DNA from: Chloroflexota bacterium
Lineage (GTDB): Bacteria > Chloroflexota > Limnocylindria > Limnocylindrales > CSP1-4
Length of the DNA stretch: 49,363 nt
Direction of reading: 5' to 3'
Assembly: GCA_003169735.1 (NCBI GenBank)
Contig: PNAP01000009.1
Span: forward strand, 1 to 49,363
Part shown: in pieces, positions 17,398 through 26,319 of the stretch
Layout: every line of letters begins with the position of its first letter
Position numbering within the stretch: position 1 is the first letter of the stretch
Position numbers and translations under genes: made by a program
Notes under the pieces: model-generated
What the model saw: only the letters and a program-made list of their open reading frames with translations
The model's database searches: none
What the model was told of the DNA's origin: nothing

Positions 17398-19374
17398 ATG
17401 AACCTGCGGTCTGGAACCAGTGTGATCCGGCGGAGCGCCGTGGCCCTGACGTCCGCGCTGCTCCTGGCAGCCGTGGCGCCGCAGATGGGCATGGCCCAGT
17501 CAGCGGGCTCGGGCGTGACGCTCGCCGGCAGCCAGGGAGACACGGCCGGCGCGACGCTCGTCGGAGCTCACGCGTCGACCCAGCTCATGGGCATCACGTT
17601 GGTCCTCGCGCCCCGCGGCGGCAGTCGCATGGATCGCTTCATCGACGGGCTCACCGATCCCGCGAGCCCGCGCTTCCACCAGTGGCTGGGCACGGGCGGC
17701 TTCGTTCGACGGTTCGGGCCGTCCGCCGCCAGCATCTCGGCCGCCCGACAGTTCCTGACCGGTGCCGGCCTGCATGTCGAGACGACACTCACGCCGTTCC
17801 TCGTTCGTGCCACCGGCACGACCGCACAGGTCGTCCAGGCGCTCGGCACCAGCGTCAGCGATTACCGGACCGCGGCCGGTGTCACCTTCTACACCAACGC
17901 CGCGCCTGTCCGACTCCCGCTCAGCCTGGCTGGTCGCGTCATCGGTGTGATGGGGCTCTCGAGCACGGTTCGGCTCCATCCCGAGTACATCACCACGGCG
18001 GCAGCCGCGAAGGCCGCCGCCAAGCCGACACCGAAATACGGCGGCGGCCCGGGCGGCAGCGGCCTGACGCCGGCCCAGATCGAGGGCATCTACTCGGCCG
18101 GTACGGCGCACGCGCAGACAAACGGCCGCGGCGAGGGCACGTCGCTCGGACTCTTCGAGCTATCCGGCTACACGCACGCTGACATCCACACCTACGAGTC
18201 GACCTTCTTCGGACCTACCGAGAACGTGCCGCTCGTCGATGTCAACGTCGATGGCGGGCCGGTCCACCCGGTCTGCCCGGCGGGCGACAGCTGCGGACCC
18301 TTCGACAGCGGTTCCTGCCAGAACGGTTGTGATTCGGCGGACTTCTCCGGCGACATCGAGGTCGAGGCGGATATCGAGGTCCAGATCGCAATGGCACCTG
18401 CGGCCTCGCGGGTCCTCGTCTACAACGCCCCCAACGACTTCAACGGCGACACGTCCATCAACGAGCTCTTCAAGATGGCCAATGACAACCTCGCCGATGT
18501 CATCAGCAGCAGCTGGGGCCTGTGCGAGCCCGAGGACACGCTGGGCTCCGCCCAAGCCGAGTACGTGGCGCTCGCGCAGATGGCTGCGCAGGGACAGAGC
18601 GTGTTCGGGGCATCCGGCGACAACGGCGCCTTCGACTGTTTCTTCGACCCGAACCACAAGGGCCGCCAGGTCGATGATCCACCGTCCCAGCCGTACATGA
18701 CCGCGGTCGGCGGCACCTCGATGGGTACCTTCGATCCGGGCACGGATGAAACCGTGAGCTACCCGACCGGTTTCGAGACGGTCTGGAACCCGCTCGATGC
18801 GTGCCAGGTCAACGACAAGAATGGCTGCGCCCAGTTCGGCGCCAGTGGCGGCGGTGTCAGCCACTTCTGGCCGGGGCCGTCCTACCAGCACGGGCCGGGC
18901 GTCGTGTCCTCCTTCAGCCGGTCGGGTCCCTACTGCAGTCAGGCCGCCGACGGCCAGCGCTGCCGTGAGGTCCCCGATGTGTCGGCCAACGCCGACGAAT
19001 TCACCCCGTACGCCGAGGTCTGCACCGGCGATCGAACGACGAGCGGTGCCGGCGCATCGACCTGCAACATCTTCGTCGACCAGACCACGCCGCGTGGCTG
19101 GTTCGGCATCGGCGGGACCAGCCTGTCGAGCCCGCTCTGGTCGGCCATCGTCGACCTGTCGGTCGGTCTGCATGGCCAGCGCTTCGGGCAGGCCAATGTC
19201 GGGCTCTACGATCTGTTCCGCTCGTCAGGTGCCTACACCACGTACTACCACGACATCACCGGCCGCCACCAGACCGAGACGAACAATGGCTTCTATCCGG
19301 TCACCAAGAACTACGACATGGCCACCGGCATCGGGACGCCGAACGTCTCGGCGATCGTCATGGCAACGCCCTGA
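17398..19374 (+). CDS. Sedolisin (S53) family serine-carboxyl protease precursor
   Basis: A 658-residue secreted protease. A signal peptide (about residues 1-35) is followed by a pro-kumamolisin activation domain (FIDGLTDPASPRFHQWLG, FVRRFGPS). The mature catalytic domain begins near residue 220. Catalytic residues visible are E321 and D325 (EVEAD), S575 (GGTSLSSPLW) and probably D367 before ISSSWG. Such enzymes work at acid pH outside the cell after removal of the propeptide. Several Cys pairs in the mature part may form disulfides. A GGAG ribosome site precedes the ATG. Together with the S9 peptidase it suggests protein and peptide use as a nutrient. Confidence 0.92.
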   Translation: MNLRSGTSVIRRSAVALTSALLLAAVAPQMGMAQSAGSGVTLAGSQGDTAGATLVGAHASTQLMGITLVLAPRGGSRMDRFIDGLTDPASPRFHQWLGTGGFVRRFGPSAASISAARQFLTGAGLHVETTLTPFLVRATGTTAQVVQALGTSVSDYRTAAGVTFYTNAAPVRLPLSLAGRVIGVMGLSSTVRLHPEYITTAAAAKAAAKPTPKYGGGPGGSGLTPAQIEGIYSAGTAHAQTNGRGEGTSLGLFELSGYTHADIHTYESTFFGPTENVPLVDVNVDGGPVHPVCPAGDSCGPFDSGSCQNGCDSADFSGDIEVEADIEVQIAMAPAASRVLVYNAPNDFNGDTSINELFKMANDNLADVISSSWGLCEPEDTLGSAQAEYVALAQMAAQGQSVFGASGDNGAFDCFFDPNHKGRQVDDPPSQPYMTAVGGTSMGTFDPGTDETVSYPTGFETVWNPLDACQVNDKNGCAQFGASGGGVSHFWPGPSYQHGPGVVSSFSRSGPYCSQAADGQRCREVPDVSANADEFTPYAEVCTGDRTTSGAGASTCNIFVDQTTPRGWFGIGGTSLSSPLWSAIVDLSVGLHGQRFGQANVGLYDLFRSSGAYTTYYHDITGRHQTETNNGFYPVTKNYDMATGIGTPNVSAIVMATP

Positions 19375-19444
19375 CAAGCCGCCCGCCAGCCGCTCGCCCG
19401 CCACTGGTTTGACTCGCAGCGGCGCGTCGGCCACCATCGGGTCC

Positions 19445-20707
19445 GTGGTGGAGACGCGGTCGGCGACAGGATCCGAGGAGCAGCGGCGCCTGGAGGAGCT
19501 GACCTTCCTGGCCGACGTCGCGCACCTTGCCGCATCGGCGCGCACATGGGACGAATTGATGGTCACCATCATCGACCGGGCACGTGCCGCGGCTCGCGCC
19601 CAGGTCTGCTCGCTATACCTGATGGATCGCGACGGTACCGGCGTCACGCTGGCGGCGACCAACGGCCTCGATCTTGGGGCGGTCGGCGTGGCGCGATTGC
19701 GCCTCGGCCAGGGCATCACCGGTCACGTCGCGCGCGACCGCGCCCCGGTCGCCTCGGTCGATGTGCGCCAGGACCCACGATTCGCCTGGATCCGCGGCGT
19801 GGACGAGGTGCGCTACACCTCGATGCTCTCCGTGCCACTCGTCTGGGATGCCCAGGTCGTCGGCGTCCTCAACGTGCAGACGACCAAGCGGCGCGAGTTC
19901 ACGCCGGCCGATGTCGGCTTCCTCGAGACGCTTGCTGCCCTGCTGGCCGGCCTGGTCGAGAAAGGACGGCTCCAGCAGGAGGCCGAAGCGCAGATCGAGA
20001 GCCTGCGCGCCATCGACGAGGCTCGAGCGGAGCTCGTGGCGGTCGTCACGCACGCACTGCGCACGCCGTTGGCGGTGGTGCGCGCGTACGTGGAGTTGCT
20101 CGGCGGGCGGGTGCAGGCCGGCGAACAACCGGATGCGGCCGATTGGGAGCGGGAGGCGCTCAACCAGGTCGACCGGCTCGATCGGGCCATCGATTCCATC
20201 CTCGAGAGCCTGCGCGTCTTCCCGACGTCGGAGGTCGAGCTCGGCCCGGTCGATCTGACCGATGTGGTCGACGAGACGGCCCGTGAGCTGGCGCCGATCC
20301 TGCGGCGGCACCGACTGGCCACGACATTCACCGAGCGCCCGGTCGTGGCGCAGGCGTCAGCGGAGATGCTGCGCCGCCTGCTGGGCTATCTGCTCGAGAA
20401 CGCGTCCAAGTACGCGCCGCTCCAGGGGGCGATCGACACGTATGTGTGGCGCCAGGGCGATCGCGCCTTCCTTGCCGTGACCGACGACGGCCCGGGCATC
20501 CCCATCGAGTGGCGCGAACGGATCTTCCAGCCGTTCGTGCGCCTGAACGACTCGCCGCGCGGTGCGGGCATCGGTCTATTCGCCGCGCGCCATCTGGCAC
20601 GCTCGATGGGCGGAGATCTCCGGGTGGAGCGGCGACTTCCCTCGGGCACGCAGTTCGTCGTCGAGCTGCCCGCCATCGTGGAGTCGCGCGCCCGCGCCGC
20701 GCGCTGA
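19445..20707 (+). CDS. GAF-domain sensor histidine kinase
   Basis: A 420-residue cytosolic kinase without TM segments. A GAF domain spans about residues 20-175 (CSLYLMDRDGTGVTLAATNG, LRLGQGITGHVARDRAP, SMLSVPLVWDAQVVGVLNVQ). A HisKA helix holds phospho-acceptor H203 (VVTHALRTPLAVVRAY). The ATPase has N-box LLENASKYAP, G1 DDGPGIP and G2 GAGIGLFAARHLA. No response regulator is adjacent; the orphan regulator at 29560-30273 is a possible but unproven partner. Start GTG 19445 or the next GTG at 19448; no clear ribosome site. Confidence 0.88.
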   Translation: MVETRSATGSEEQRRLEELTFLADVAHLAASARTWDELMVTIIDRARAAARAQVCSLYLMDRDGTGVTLAATNGLDLGAVGVARLRLGQGITGHVARDRAPVASVDVRQDPRFAWIRGVDEVRYTSMLSVPLVWDAQVVGVLNVQTTKRREFTPADVGFLETLAALLAGLVEKGRLQQEAEAQIESLRAIDEARAELVAVVTHALRTPLAVVRAYVELLGGRVQAGEQPDAADWEREALNQVDRLDRAIDSILESLRVFPTSEVELGPVDLTDVVDETARELAPILRRHRLATTFTERPVVAQASAEMLRRLLGYLLENASKYAPLQGAIDTYVWRQGDRAFLAVTDDGPGIPIEWRERIFQPFVRLNDSPRGAGIGLFAARHLARSMGGDLRVERRLPSGTQFVVELPAIVESRARAAR

Positions 20708-20718
20708 GCCGATCGTCC

Positions 20719-21036
20719 TTAGGCTGCGGCGCCTTCCTCGGCAGCGTCGCGAAGCGACGGGTCATATCCATCCGGGACGAGGAACGCCACGGTCGACTGC
20801 GCGACGAGTTCGCCTGTAGCGTCCGCGACGAGCGGTCGCCCATCATGTCCGTGCGCGTCACCGAGGCATGCCGGGCGACAGCCGCGAGCGTCGTGGTCGG
20901 GGTCGAGCGAGGCGAAGTGTTGCCAGACTCGGCGGTCGCCGACGTAGGTCTCCGTCAGTCGACAACCGCAGGCGGCACAGGTGGTCGGTCCCGAAGGATC
21001 GGGCGGCGGGAGCCAGCGGGTCAGTGAGCCGTTCAT
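20719..21036 (-). CDS. Small Cys-containing hypothetical protein
   Basis: About 105 residues. CAACGCRLTE suggests half of a zinc knuckle, and two further Cys (RGCRPAC) follow about 25 residues later. The rest is acidic and Ala-rich. Start taken at ATG 21036, with an alternative in-frame start at 21081. It is convergent with the histidine kinase gene. I do not recognise a family, and coding status is moderately supported by codon pattern and the Cys pairs. Confidence 0.5.
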   Translation of the reverse strand: MNGSLTRWLPPPDPSGPTTCAACGCRLTETYVGDRRVWQHFASLDPDHDARGCRPACLGDAHGHDGRPLVADATGELVAQSTVAFLVPDGYDPSLRDAAEEGAAA

Positions 21037-21078
21037 GTGTGCCTCGCAGTTGCGGTGGAATCCTCGATGGGCTGGACT

Positions 21079-21138
21079 CATGCTAGGCCCGGCCCAGCAT
21101 GGATTCAGTGGTGGCCCGGTCCCGCTTCGGTGGCGGGA
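21079..21138. other. Two inverted repeats downstream of argR
   Basis: First hairpin 21079-21101: CATGCT pairs with AGCATG around a GC-rich centre. Second hairpin 21120-21138: TCCCGC pairs with GCGGGA around a TTCGGTG loop. They lie between the end of argR and the next minus-strand gene and may stop or process the argGHR transcript. No T-run follows. Confidence 0.4.
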
Positions 21139-21171
21139 AGGTCACATCTGGATTTGAACGTCCAGGGCTGG

Positions 21172-21687
21172 TCAGTCCTTGAGGCGGGGATCCATCGACA
21201 CCGCCTGGATCTCCCCGAAGCGTCGCTCCCATCGGAGCAGGTGCTCCTCGTCGGCGAATAGCACGAGGACCGTGTTCTCGCCCGCGAGCGTGCCCTCCTG
21301 GTCATCGAGGCTCGAGTGGTCGATGGCCTCGGAGATGATCTGGGCGCTGCCCGGGCCCGAAATGAGCAGCAGGATCAGGCCCGAGCGACGGATCGCGACG
21401 GGCTGGTCAGCGAGAACGTGGCGCAGTCGGTCATCGGTGATCGCGGCCGGAGCCGCCACATCCTGTGGCGACGCATAGACGTGCCGGTCGGCGCGAACGA
21501 CCTTGATAAGTCCAAGCTCGGCGATATCACGGCTGACGGTCGCCTGCGTGATGTCGAAGCCGCGCTCGGCGAGCAGCGCCGCGAACTCGTGTTGGCTCGA
21601 GATCGGCACTCGCGCGACGAGTTCGCGCATCGCTCGTTGTCGGTCTGCCTTGGGGATCCGCCTGGTCAGACCCCTCGCCGCGTTCAT
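21172..21687 (-). CDS. argR: Arginine repressor
   Basis: A 171-residue ArgR. The N-terminal winged helix has FAALLAERGFDITQATVSRDIAELGLIKV, the typical recognition helix with SRD. The C-terminal hexamerisation and arginine-binding domain has GPGSAQIISEAIDHSS (family: GTA..IA..iD) and GTLAGENTVLVLF (family: GTIAGDDTIlvv). Start ATG 21687 overlaps the argH stop as ATGA, so it is translationally coupled and made with argG and argH. With arginine bound it should repress the arg promoters; likely operator palindromes lie at 24510-24554, which would make it autoregulated. Confidence 0.93.
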   Translation of the reverse strand: MNAARGLTRRIPKADRQRAMRELVARVPISSQHEFAALLAERGFDITQATVSRDIAELGLIKVVRADRHVYASPQDVAAPAAITDDRLRHVLADQPVAIRRSGLILLLISGPGSAQIISEAIDHSSLDDQEGTLAGENTVLVLFADEEHLLRWERRFGEIQAVSMDPRLKD

Positions 21688-23102
21688 ATGAGCTCGAGGC
21701 GTCGAGCGGCGGCATCCAGTTCGGTCTTGACCCGACCAGGGGCGGTGCCGCCGATCACGTCGCAACGAGCGATGGCACCGTGTATCGAGGCAGCAGCCCG
21801 CACACGGTCGCCGATGTGCGTGTCGGTCACGAGCCGGCGTGCGATAGGGTCGTCGGCGGCTGCGAGGGCCGCGGCGACGGCAGCATCGTCAACCCGATCA
21901 AGCGGTAGCGCAGCCGACTCCGCGCCGCGGACCAGGGCGCCGACGATCCGGTGGGCTGCTCGGAACGGGATGCCTGCCTCGACCAGGGCATCTGCCACGG
22001 CGATGGCGGTGGTGTAGCCATCGGCCGCCGCCGCGCCCATCCGGGCCTCATCGACCTCCAGCGTCTCGATCAGACCACGCATCACCTCGAGTGAGGCGTC
22101 GAGGATGGCCGCGGCCTCGAAGAGCGGTGGCTTGTCCTCCTGGAGGTCGCGCTGGTAGCCGAGCGGCAATCCCTTCAGCAGCGCGAGTATGCCCGCGACG
22201 TGGCCGATGACGCGCGATGCACGCCCGCGGACGAGCTCGGCCGGGTCCGGATTGCGTTTGTTCGGCAGCATCGACGAGCCGGTGGAGAAAGCGTCGGAGG
22301 GCCGAAGGAACCCGAAACGCGGGTTGGACCACCAGACGATCTCCTCGGCGAAGCGCGACAGATGGACCATCGCCAGCGCCATCGCCGACAGCGCCTCCAC
22401 GACGAAGTCGCGGTCCCCGGCGGCATCGATGGAGTTGTGCGTCACGCCGGCGAACCCGAGCTCTGCGGCGACCTCCTCGCGGTCGATCGGGAATCCCGCG
22501 CCGCCAAGCGCGCCGCCACCGAGCGGGGATAGATCGGCTCGACGCCCCGCGTCAGCCAGCCGTCCGCGATCTCGCTCGAGCATCTCGACGTAGGCCAGAA
22601 GGTGGTGGGCGAACAGGACCGGCTGGGCTGGCTGCACGTGGGTGTGGCCGGGCATCACTGCGTCGCCATGTGCCCTCGCCACGCCTACCAGCGCCCGCTC
22701 CAGCCCGAGCACGCGTGCATCGAGCGCGCCGAGCGTTCGCTTCAGCCACAGCCGCAGGTCGGTCGACACCTGGTCGTTGCGTGAACGGCCGGTGTGCAGT
22801 TTCCCGGCCAGCGGCCCGATGCGCGCCTCCAGCGCGGCCTCGAGGTTCATGTGCACGTCCTCGAGGGCCGGGTCCCAGGCGATCGCGCCCGCCACGACGT
22901 CGGCCTTTAAGGCCTCCAGCCCGGCCACGAGACGGTCGACCTCGTCGATCGTCAGGATCCCGGCTCGCCCCAACCCGTGCAGGTGGGCGATCGAGCCGAG
23001 CAGATCGTCCATTGCCAGCGTCCGATCGACCCCGACGGACGCACCGAAGTCGGCGGCCAGCGGATCGGGATCAGCGGAGAAACGACCGCCCCACGTCTTC
23101 AT
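21684..23102 (-). CDS. argH: Argininosuccinate lyase
   Basis: A 472-residue fumarase/aspartase-superfamily enzyme cleaving argininosuccinate to arginine and fumarate. The signature GSSMLPNKRNPDPAE includes the flexible catalytic Ser loop. TGRSRNDQVSTDLRLWLK and the catalytic His region GHTHVQPAQPVLFAHH are intact. The N-terminus KTWGGRFSADPDPLA is typical. It lies 39 bp after argG and overlaps argR by 4 bp, giving an argG-argH-argR operon. Confidence 0.95.
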   Translation of the reverse strand: MKTWGGRFSADPDPLAADFGASVGVDRTLAMDDLLGSIAHLHGLGRAGILTIDEVDRLVAGLEALKADVVAGAIAWDPALEDVHMNLEAALEARIGPLAGKLHTGRSRNDQVSTDLRLWLKRTLGALDARVLGLERALVGVARAHGDAVMPGHTHVQPAQPVLFAHHLLAYVEMLERDRGRLADAGRRADLSPLGGGALGGAGFPIDREEVAAELGFAGVTHNSIDAAGDRDFVVEALSAMALAMVHLSRFAEEIVWWSNPRFGFLRPSDAFSTGSSMLPNKRNPDPAELVRGRASRVIGHVAGILALLKGLPLGYQRDLQEDKPPLFEAAAILDASLEVMRGLIETLEVDEARMGAAAADGYTTAIAVADALVEAGIPFRAAHRIVGALVRGAESAALPLDRVDDAAVAAALAAADDPIARRLVTDTHIGDRVRAAASIHGAIARCDVIGGTAPGRVKTELDAAARRLELI

Positions 23103-23141
23103 CGCAGGGTCGAGTGTGCGCCTTCGATGCCGGTCGGCTGA

Positions 23142-24419
23142 TCAGCTGGCGGTCGTCGGTTCCGGGACCTGGGCGCCGTCCGTCACCTCGACCGGCAACT
23201 CCGCGAGCAGGGGCTTCGTCCAGCGCCACGCCGACCCTTGCCGAGCGGCCTCCGTGCGCAGCGGCAGGCCGAAGATGGCGATGAACCCGACCGCGCTGGC
23301 GTGGTCGAACAGGTCGCCCTGGTCGTAGGTCGCGAGCGCCCGGTCATACAGCGACGCATCGCTGCGCCGCCCGACGATGGCCGCGGTCCCGTGGTCGAGC
23401 CGGACGCGGACATCGCCGCCGACCACGCGCTGGGCGGATGCGACATAACCGCGAAGGTCCCGATGGAGGGCGCTGAACCAGAGCCCGTCGTAGGTCGACT
23501 GGGCGAGTTCATCGGCGATCACTCGGTTGAAGCGCAGCTGCTCCTTCGACAGGGTCAGCCCTTCCAGCGCGCGGTGAGCCGCGTGCAGGACGACCGCCGC
23601 GGGCGCTTCGTAGATCTCGCGGCTCTTGATGCCGACCAGGCGATCTTCGACGTGGTCGATGCGCCCGACCCCATGCTGGCCCGCGACGCTGTTCAGGCGC
23701 TCCACCAGCGCGACCGGATCGACCGGCGAACCGTCGAGCGAGGTCGGGATGCCACCCTCGAAGCCGATGGTGACCTCGGTTGGCGTCGCCGGCGCGTGAC
23801 CGGGCGCGGTCCACTGGTAGACGTCGGCGGGTGGGGCTGCCCATGGGTCTTCCAGAACGCCGGTCTCGATCGATCGCCCCCAGATGTTGACGTCGACCGA
23901 ATATGGCGAGGCATGGGTGACCGGAACATCGATACCGCGCTCGCGCGCGTAATCGATCTCCTCATCCCGGCTGAGACCCATCCCGACGCGCATCGGCGCG
24001 ACGACCTCCAGCGTGGGATCGAGCGCCTTGACCGCCACATCGAAGCGGACCTGGTCGTTGCCCTTGCCGGTGCAGCCATGGGCGACGGCGTCGGCGCCCT
24101 CGCGTTGGGCGATCTCCACCAGGAGCTGCGCGATGAGCGGCCGAGCCAACGCGGTCGCCAGCGGATACGCGCCCTGATAGACGGCGTCGGCCTGGAGCGC
24201 CGGCCAGCAGAAGTCTTCGACGAATCGACGTCGCGCATCGACCACGTACGCGCGGCTGGCGCCCGCGCTGATCGCGCGATCAGCGACGCCATCCCGCAGC
24301 GAACCGCCACCGACATCAACGGTGAGCGTCACGACCTCGACAGCGAGCGTCTCTCGCAGCCACGCCACCGCGACCGATGTGTCCAGACCGCCCGAGTAGG
24401 CGAGAACGACCTTTCGCAA
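23142..24419 (-). CDS. argG: Argininosuccinate synthase
   Basis: About 425 residues. It condenses citrulline and aspartate with ATP to argininosuccinate. The ATP P-loop VVLAYSGGLDTSVAVAWL is at the N-terminus; HGCTGKGNDQVRF and SREIYEAPAAVVLHAAHRALE are family hallmarks. TTG 24419 is chosen as start: a strong GGAGGAG (24428-24434) lies 8 nt upstream, and the resulting MRKVVLAYSGG start matches the family. An ATG at 24443 is in frame but lies upstream of that ribosome site. It heads argGHR and is divergent from argF, sharing the operator region. Confidence 0.94.
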   Translation of the reverse strand: MRKVVLAYSGGLDTSVAVAWLRETLAVEVVTLTVDVGGGSLRDGVADRAISAGASRAYVVDARRRFVEDFCWPALQADAVYQGAYPLATALARPLIAQLLVEIAQREGADAVAHGCTGKGNDQVRFDVAVKALDPTLEVVAPMRVGMGLSRDEEIDYARERGIDVPVTHASPYSVDVNIWGRSIETGVLEDPWAAPPADVYQWTAPGHAPATPTEVTIGFEGGIPTSLDGSPVDPVALVERLNSVAGQHGVGRIDHVEDRLVGIKSREIYEAPAAVVLHAAHRALEGLTLSKEQLRFNRVIADELAQSTYDGLWFSALHRDLRGYVASAQRVVGGDVRVRLDHGTAAIVGRRSDASLYDRALATYDQGDLFDHASAVGFIAIFGLPLRTEAARQGSAWRWTKPLLAELPVEVTDGAQVPEPTTAS

Positions 24420-24509
24420 CGCGTCAACTCCTCCGGTCGGCATAGGGCTGGTCCGGGCACGGCGTGACCGGATCAGGGGTGGTCGCGCATGTCGCCGGCT
24501 CGCAGACCT

Positions 24510-24554
24510 GCATTAACATGCGCTGCCAAGCCCAAGTATTGCATAGTCATGCAA
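24510..24554. promoter_or_regulatory. Paired ARG-box-like operators between argG and argF
   Basis: Two copies of GCAT-N4-ATGC: 24510-24521 (GCATTAACATGC) and 24541-24552, the second extended to TTGCATAGTCATGCAA at 24539-24554. Centres are 31 bp apart, about three helical turns. Known ARG boxes are AT-rich imperfect palindromes with TGCAT/ATGCA-type half sites. Their position between divergent arg genes and the presence of argR in the operon support the call. Confidence 0.7.
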
Positions 24555-24574
24555 GACATGGCAAGCTATCTCCC

Positions 24575-25528
24575 ATGACCGCAACGATCATGGCCCCCGC
24601 GACTCCTGCGCAGCACTTCCTATCAGTGACCGACGTCGGCCCGGCCGGGGTCGCCGAGGTGCTTGATCACGCGTGGGCGATCAAGCGGGGCGTGGCGACG
24701 GGGCCGCTCCACGGAGGTCCGCTGGCGGGTCGCGCTGTGGCGCTCCTGTTCGACCAACCGAGCGTCCGGACGCGCGTCAGCTTCGAGGTCGGCATCGCGC
24801 GCCTCGGCGGCGCGACCGTCTCGTTGTCGGGGACCGACGTGGGTCTCGGACACCGGGAGGCGATCTCGGACCTGGCCCAGAACCTGTCCCGCTACGTCGA
24901 TGCCATCGTGGCCCGCATCCTCAGCCACGAAACGCTCACCGAACTCGCGACATACGCCGATGTGCCCGTCATCAATGCGCTGACGCAGCACGAGCACCCA
25001 TGCCAGGCGCTGGCGGATCTGCTTACGATCCGGGCCCATCTCGGGTCGCCGGCCGACCGCCAGCTGGTGTTCATCGGCGAGGGCAACAACGTCGCCCATT
25101 CGCTCTTGCTCGCCGGCGCGTCCGTCGGGCTCCATGTGCGCATCGCGTCACCGCCGGGCTACGAACCGGATCCGCGTGTCGTCGACGAGGCCCGTGGCAT
25201 CGCCCTGGACACCGGCGCTCGGATCGAGCTCACGAACGATCCGGTGGCCGCCGTGCGCGGCGCCGATGCCGTTTACACCGATGTCTGGGCGAGCATGGGC
25301 TCGGAGCATCTGGCTGACGAACGGCGTGCCGCCTTCAGCGGCTTCCGCGTGACCGCCGAACTGATGCGCGGAGCGCCTGATGCGATCGTGATGCACTGCC
25401 TCCCCGCCCACCGCGGCAACGAGATCGATGCCGAGGTGATCGATGGCCCGAAGAGCGTCGTCTTCGACCAGGCCGAGAACCGCCTCTACGTCCAGCAGGC
25501 GGTCCTCCTTCGGCTGATGGGCAGGTAG
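24575..25528 (+). CDS. argF: Ornithine carbamoyltransferase
   Basis: A 317-residue enzyme making citrulline from ornithine and carbamoyl phosphate. The carbamoyl-phosphate loop is PSVRTRVSFE, a variant of STRTR with Val for the first Thr. HEHPCQALADLLT and the ornithine-loop MHCLPAHRGNEI are canonical. ATG 24575 is chosen; ATG 24590 is possible. The operator pair ends 21 bp before the start, so repressor would block the promoter. It converges on argB with a 20-bp gap. Confidence 0.93.
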   Translation: MTATIMAPATPAQHFLSVTDVGPAGVAEVLDHAWAIKRGVATGPLHGGPLAGRAVALLFDQPSVRTRVSFEVGIARLGGATVSLSGTDVGLGHREAISDLAQNLSRYVDAIVARILSHETLTELATYADVPVINALTQHEHPCQALADLLTIRAHLGSPADRQLVFIGEGNNVAHSLLLAGASVGLHVRIASPPGYEPDPRVVDEARGIALDTGARIELTNDPVAAVRGADAVYTDVWASMGSEHLADERRAAFSGFRVTAELMRGAPDAIVMHCLPAHRGNEIDAEVIDGPKSVVFDQAENRLYVQQAVLLRLMGR

Positions 25529-25548
25529 CCGGGCCGGATAGCGAGCTG

Positions 25549-26319
25549 TCAGGCCGGCCGAAAGCGAGTCCCGAACTCCGGATCTGCGAGCGCTCGCGCG
25601 AGTGCGCCGGCCACGCGTCCGTCAGCGATGACCGCGACGCTGCCGGCATCAGAGAGCGAACTCGATGCGGCCCGTACCTTCGGCACCATCCCACCGGCGA
25701 TGACCCCACGGTCGATGAGGCGCTCCGTCTCGGCCGGGGTGAGCTCAGGCATACGTACCCGATCGGCGTCATAGACACCATCGGTGTCCGTCAGGAGGAT
25801 GAAGGCGGCGCCGAGCGTGGATGCCACCGCGGCTGCAGCGTCGTCCGCGTTGACGTTGCAGATCGAACCGGTCTCATCCAGCGCCAGCGGCGCGACGACC
25901 GGCAGGTAGCCGCTCGCGACCAGGGTCCGGAGGAAGCGCGCGTCGGCACGCGGATGGGTCACGACACGTCCCAGCGCCGGGTCGCGCGCCCCTGTGAGTG
26001 TGCTGCCATCGACGCCGGACACGCCGACCGATCGCGCGCCCATGTCGATGAGGGCGACCACGAGCTCCGCGTTGATGACGCCGCGCAGGACGGCCAGCGC
26101 GACTTCGAGTGTGTCGTCGTCGGTGACCCGGCGGCCATCACGGAAGTGCGACTCGAGGCCGAGCCTGGACAGCCACGCGGTGAGCCGGCGACCACCGCCG
26201 TGGACGACCACGACCGCTCGATCCTCCGACAGTGCGGCCAATTCGGCGAGGACGCCACGCTCTTCGGCGATGGTCGTGCCGCCCAATTTCACGACCAGCG
26301 GACGCGCGGCGTCGATCAC
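25549..26319 (-). CDS. argB: Acetylglutamate kinase
   Basis: A 256-residue amino-acid kinase phosphorylating N-acetylglutamate. VVKLGGTTI and VVVHGGGRRLT form the phosphate-binding elements, and SICNVNADDAAAAVASTLGA is the family substrate-site motif. GTG 26319 overlaps the argJ stop as GTGA. Slightly short for the family (usually 260-300) and without the N-terminal helix that mediates arginine feedback in hexameric forms, so it is probably an arginine-insensitive type (inference). Confidence 0.92.
   Translation of the reverse strand: MIDAARPLVVKLGGTTIAEERGVLAELAALSEDRAVVVVHGGGRRLTAWLSRLGLESHFRDGRRVTDDDTLEVALAVLRGVINAELVVALIDMGARSVGVSGVDGSTLTGARDPALGRVVTHPRADARFLRTLVASGYLPVVAPLALDETGSICNVNADDAAAAVASTLGAAFILLTDTDGVYDADRVRMPELTPAETERLIDRGVIAGGMVPKVRAASSSLSDAGSVAVIADGRVAGALARALADPEFGTRFRPA

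Noticed and set aside
21150-21170. TGGATTTGAACGTCCA looked like a tRNA T-arm
   Set aside because: The five-pair stem with a seven-base loop does not form, and no acceptor, D or anticodon arm lies around it.
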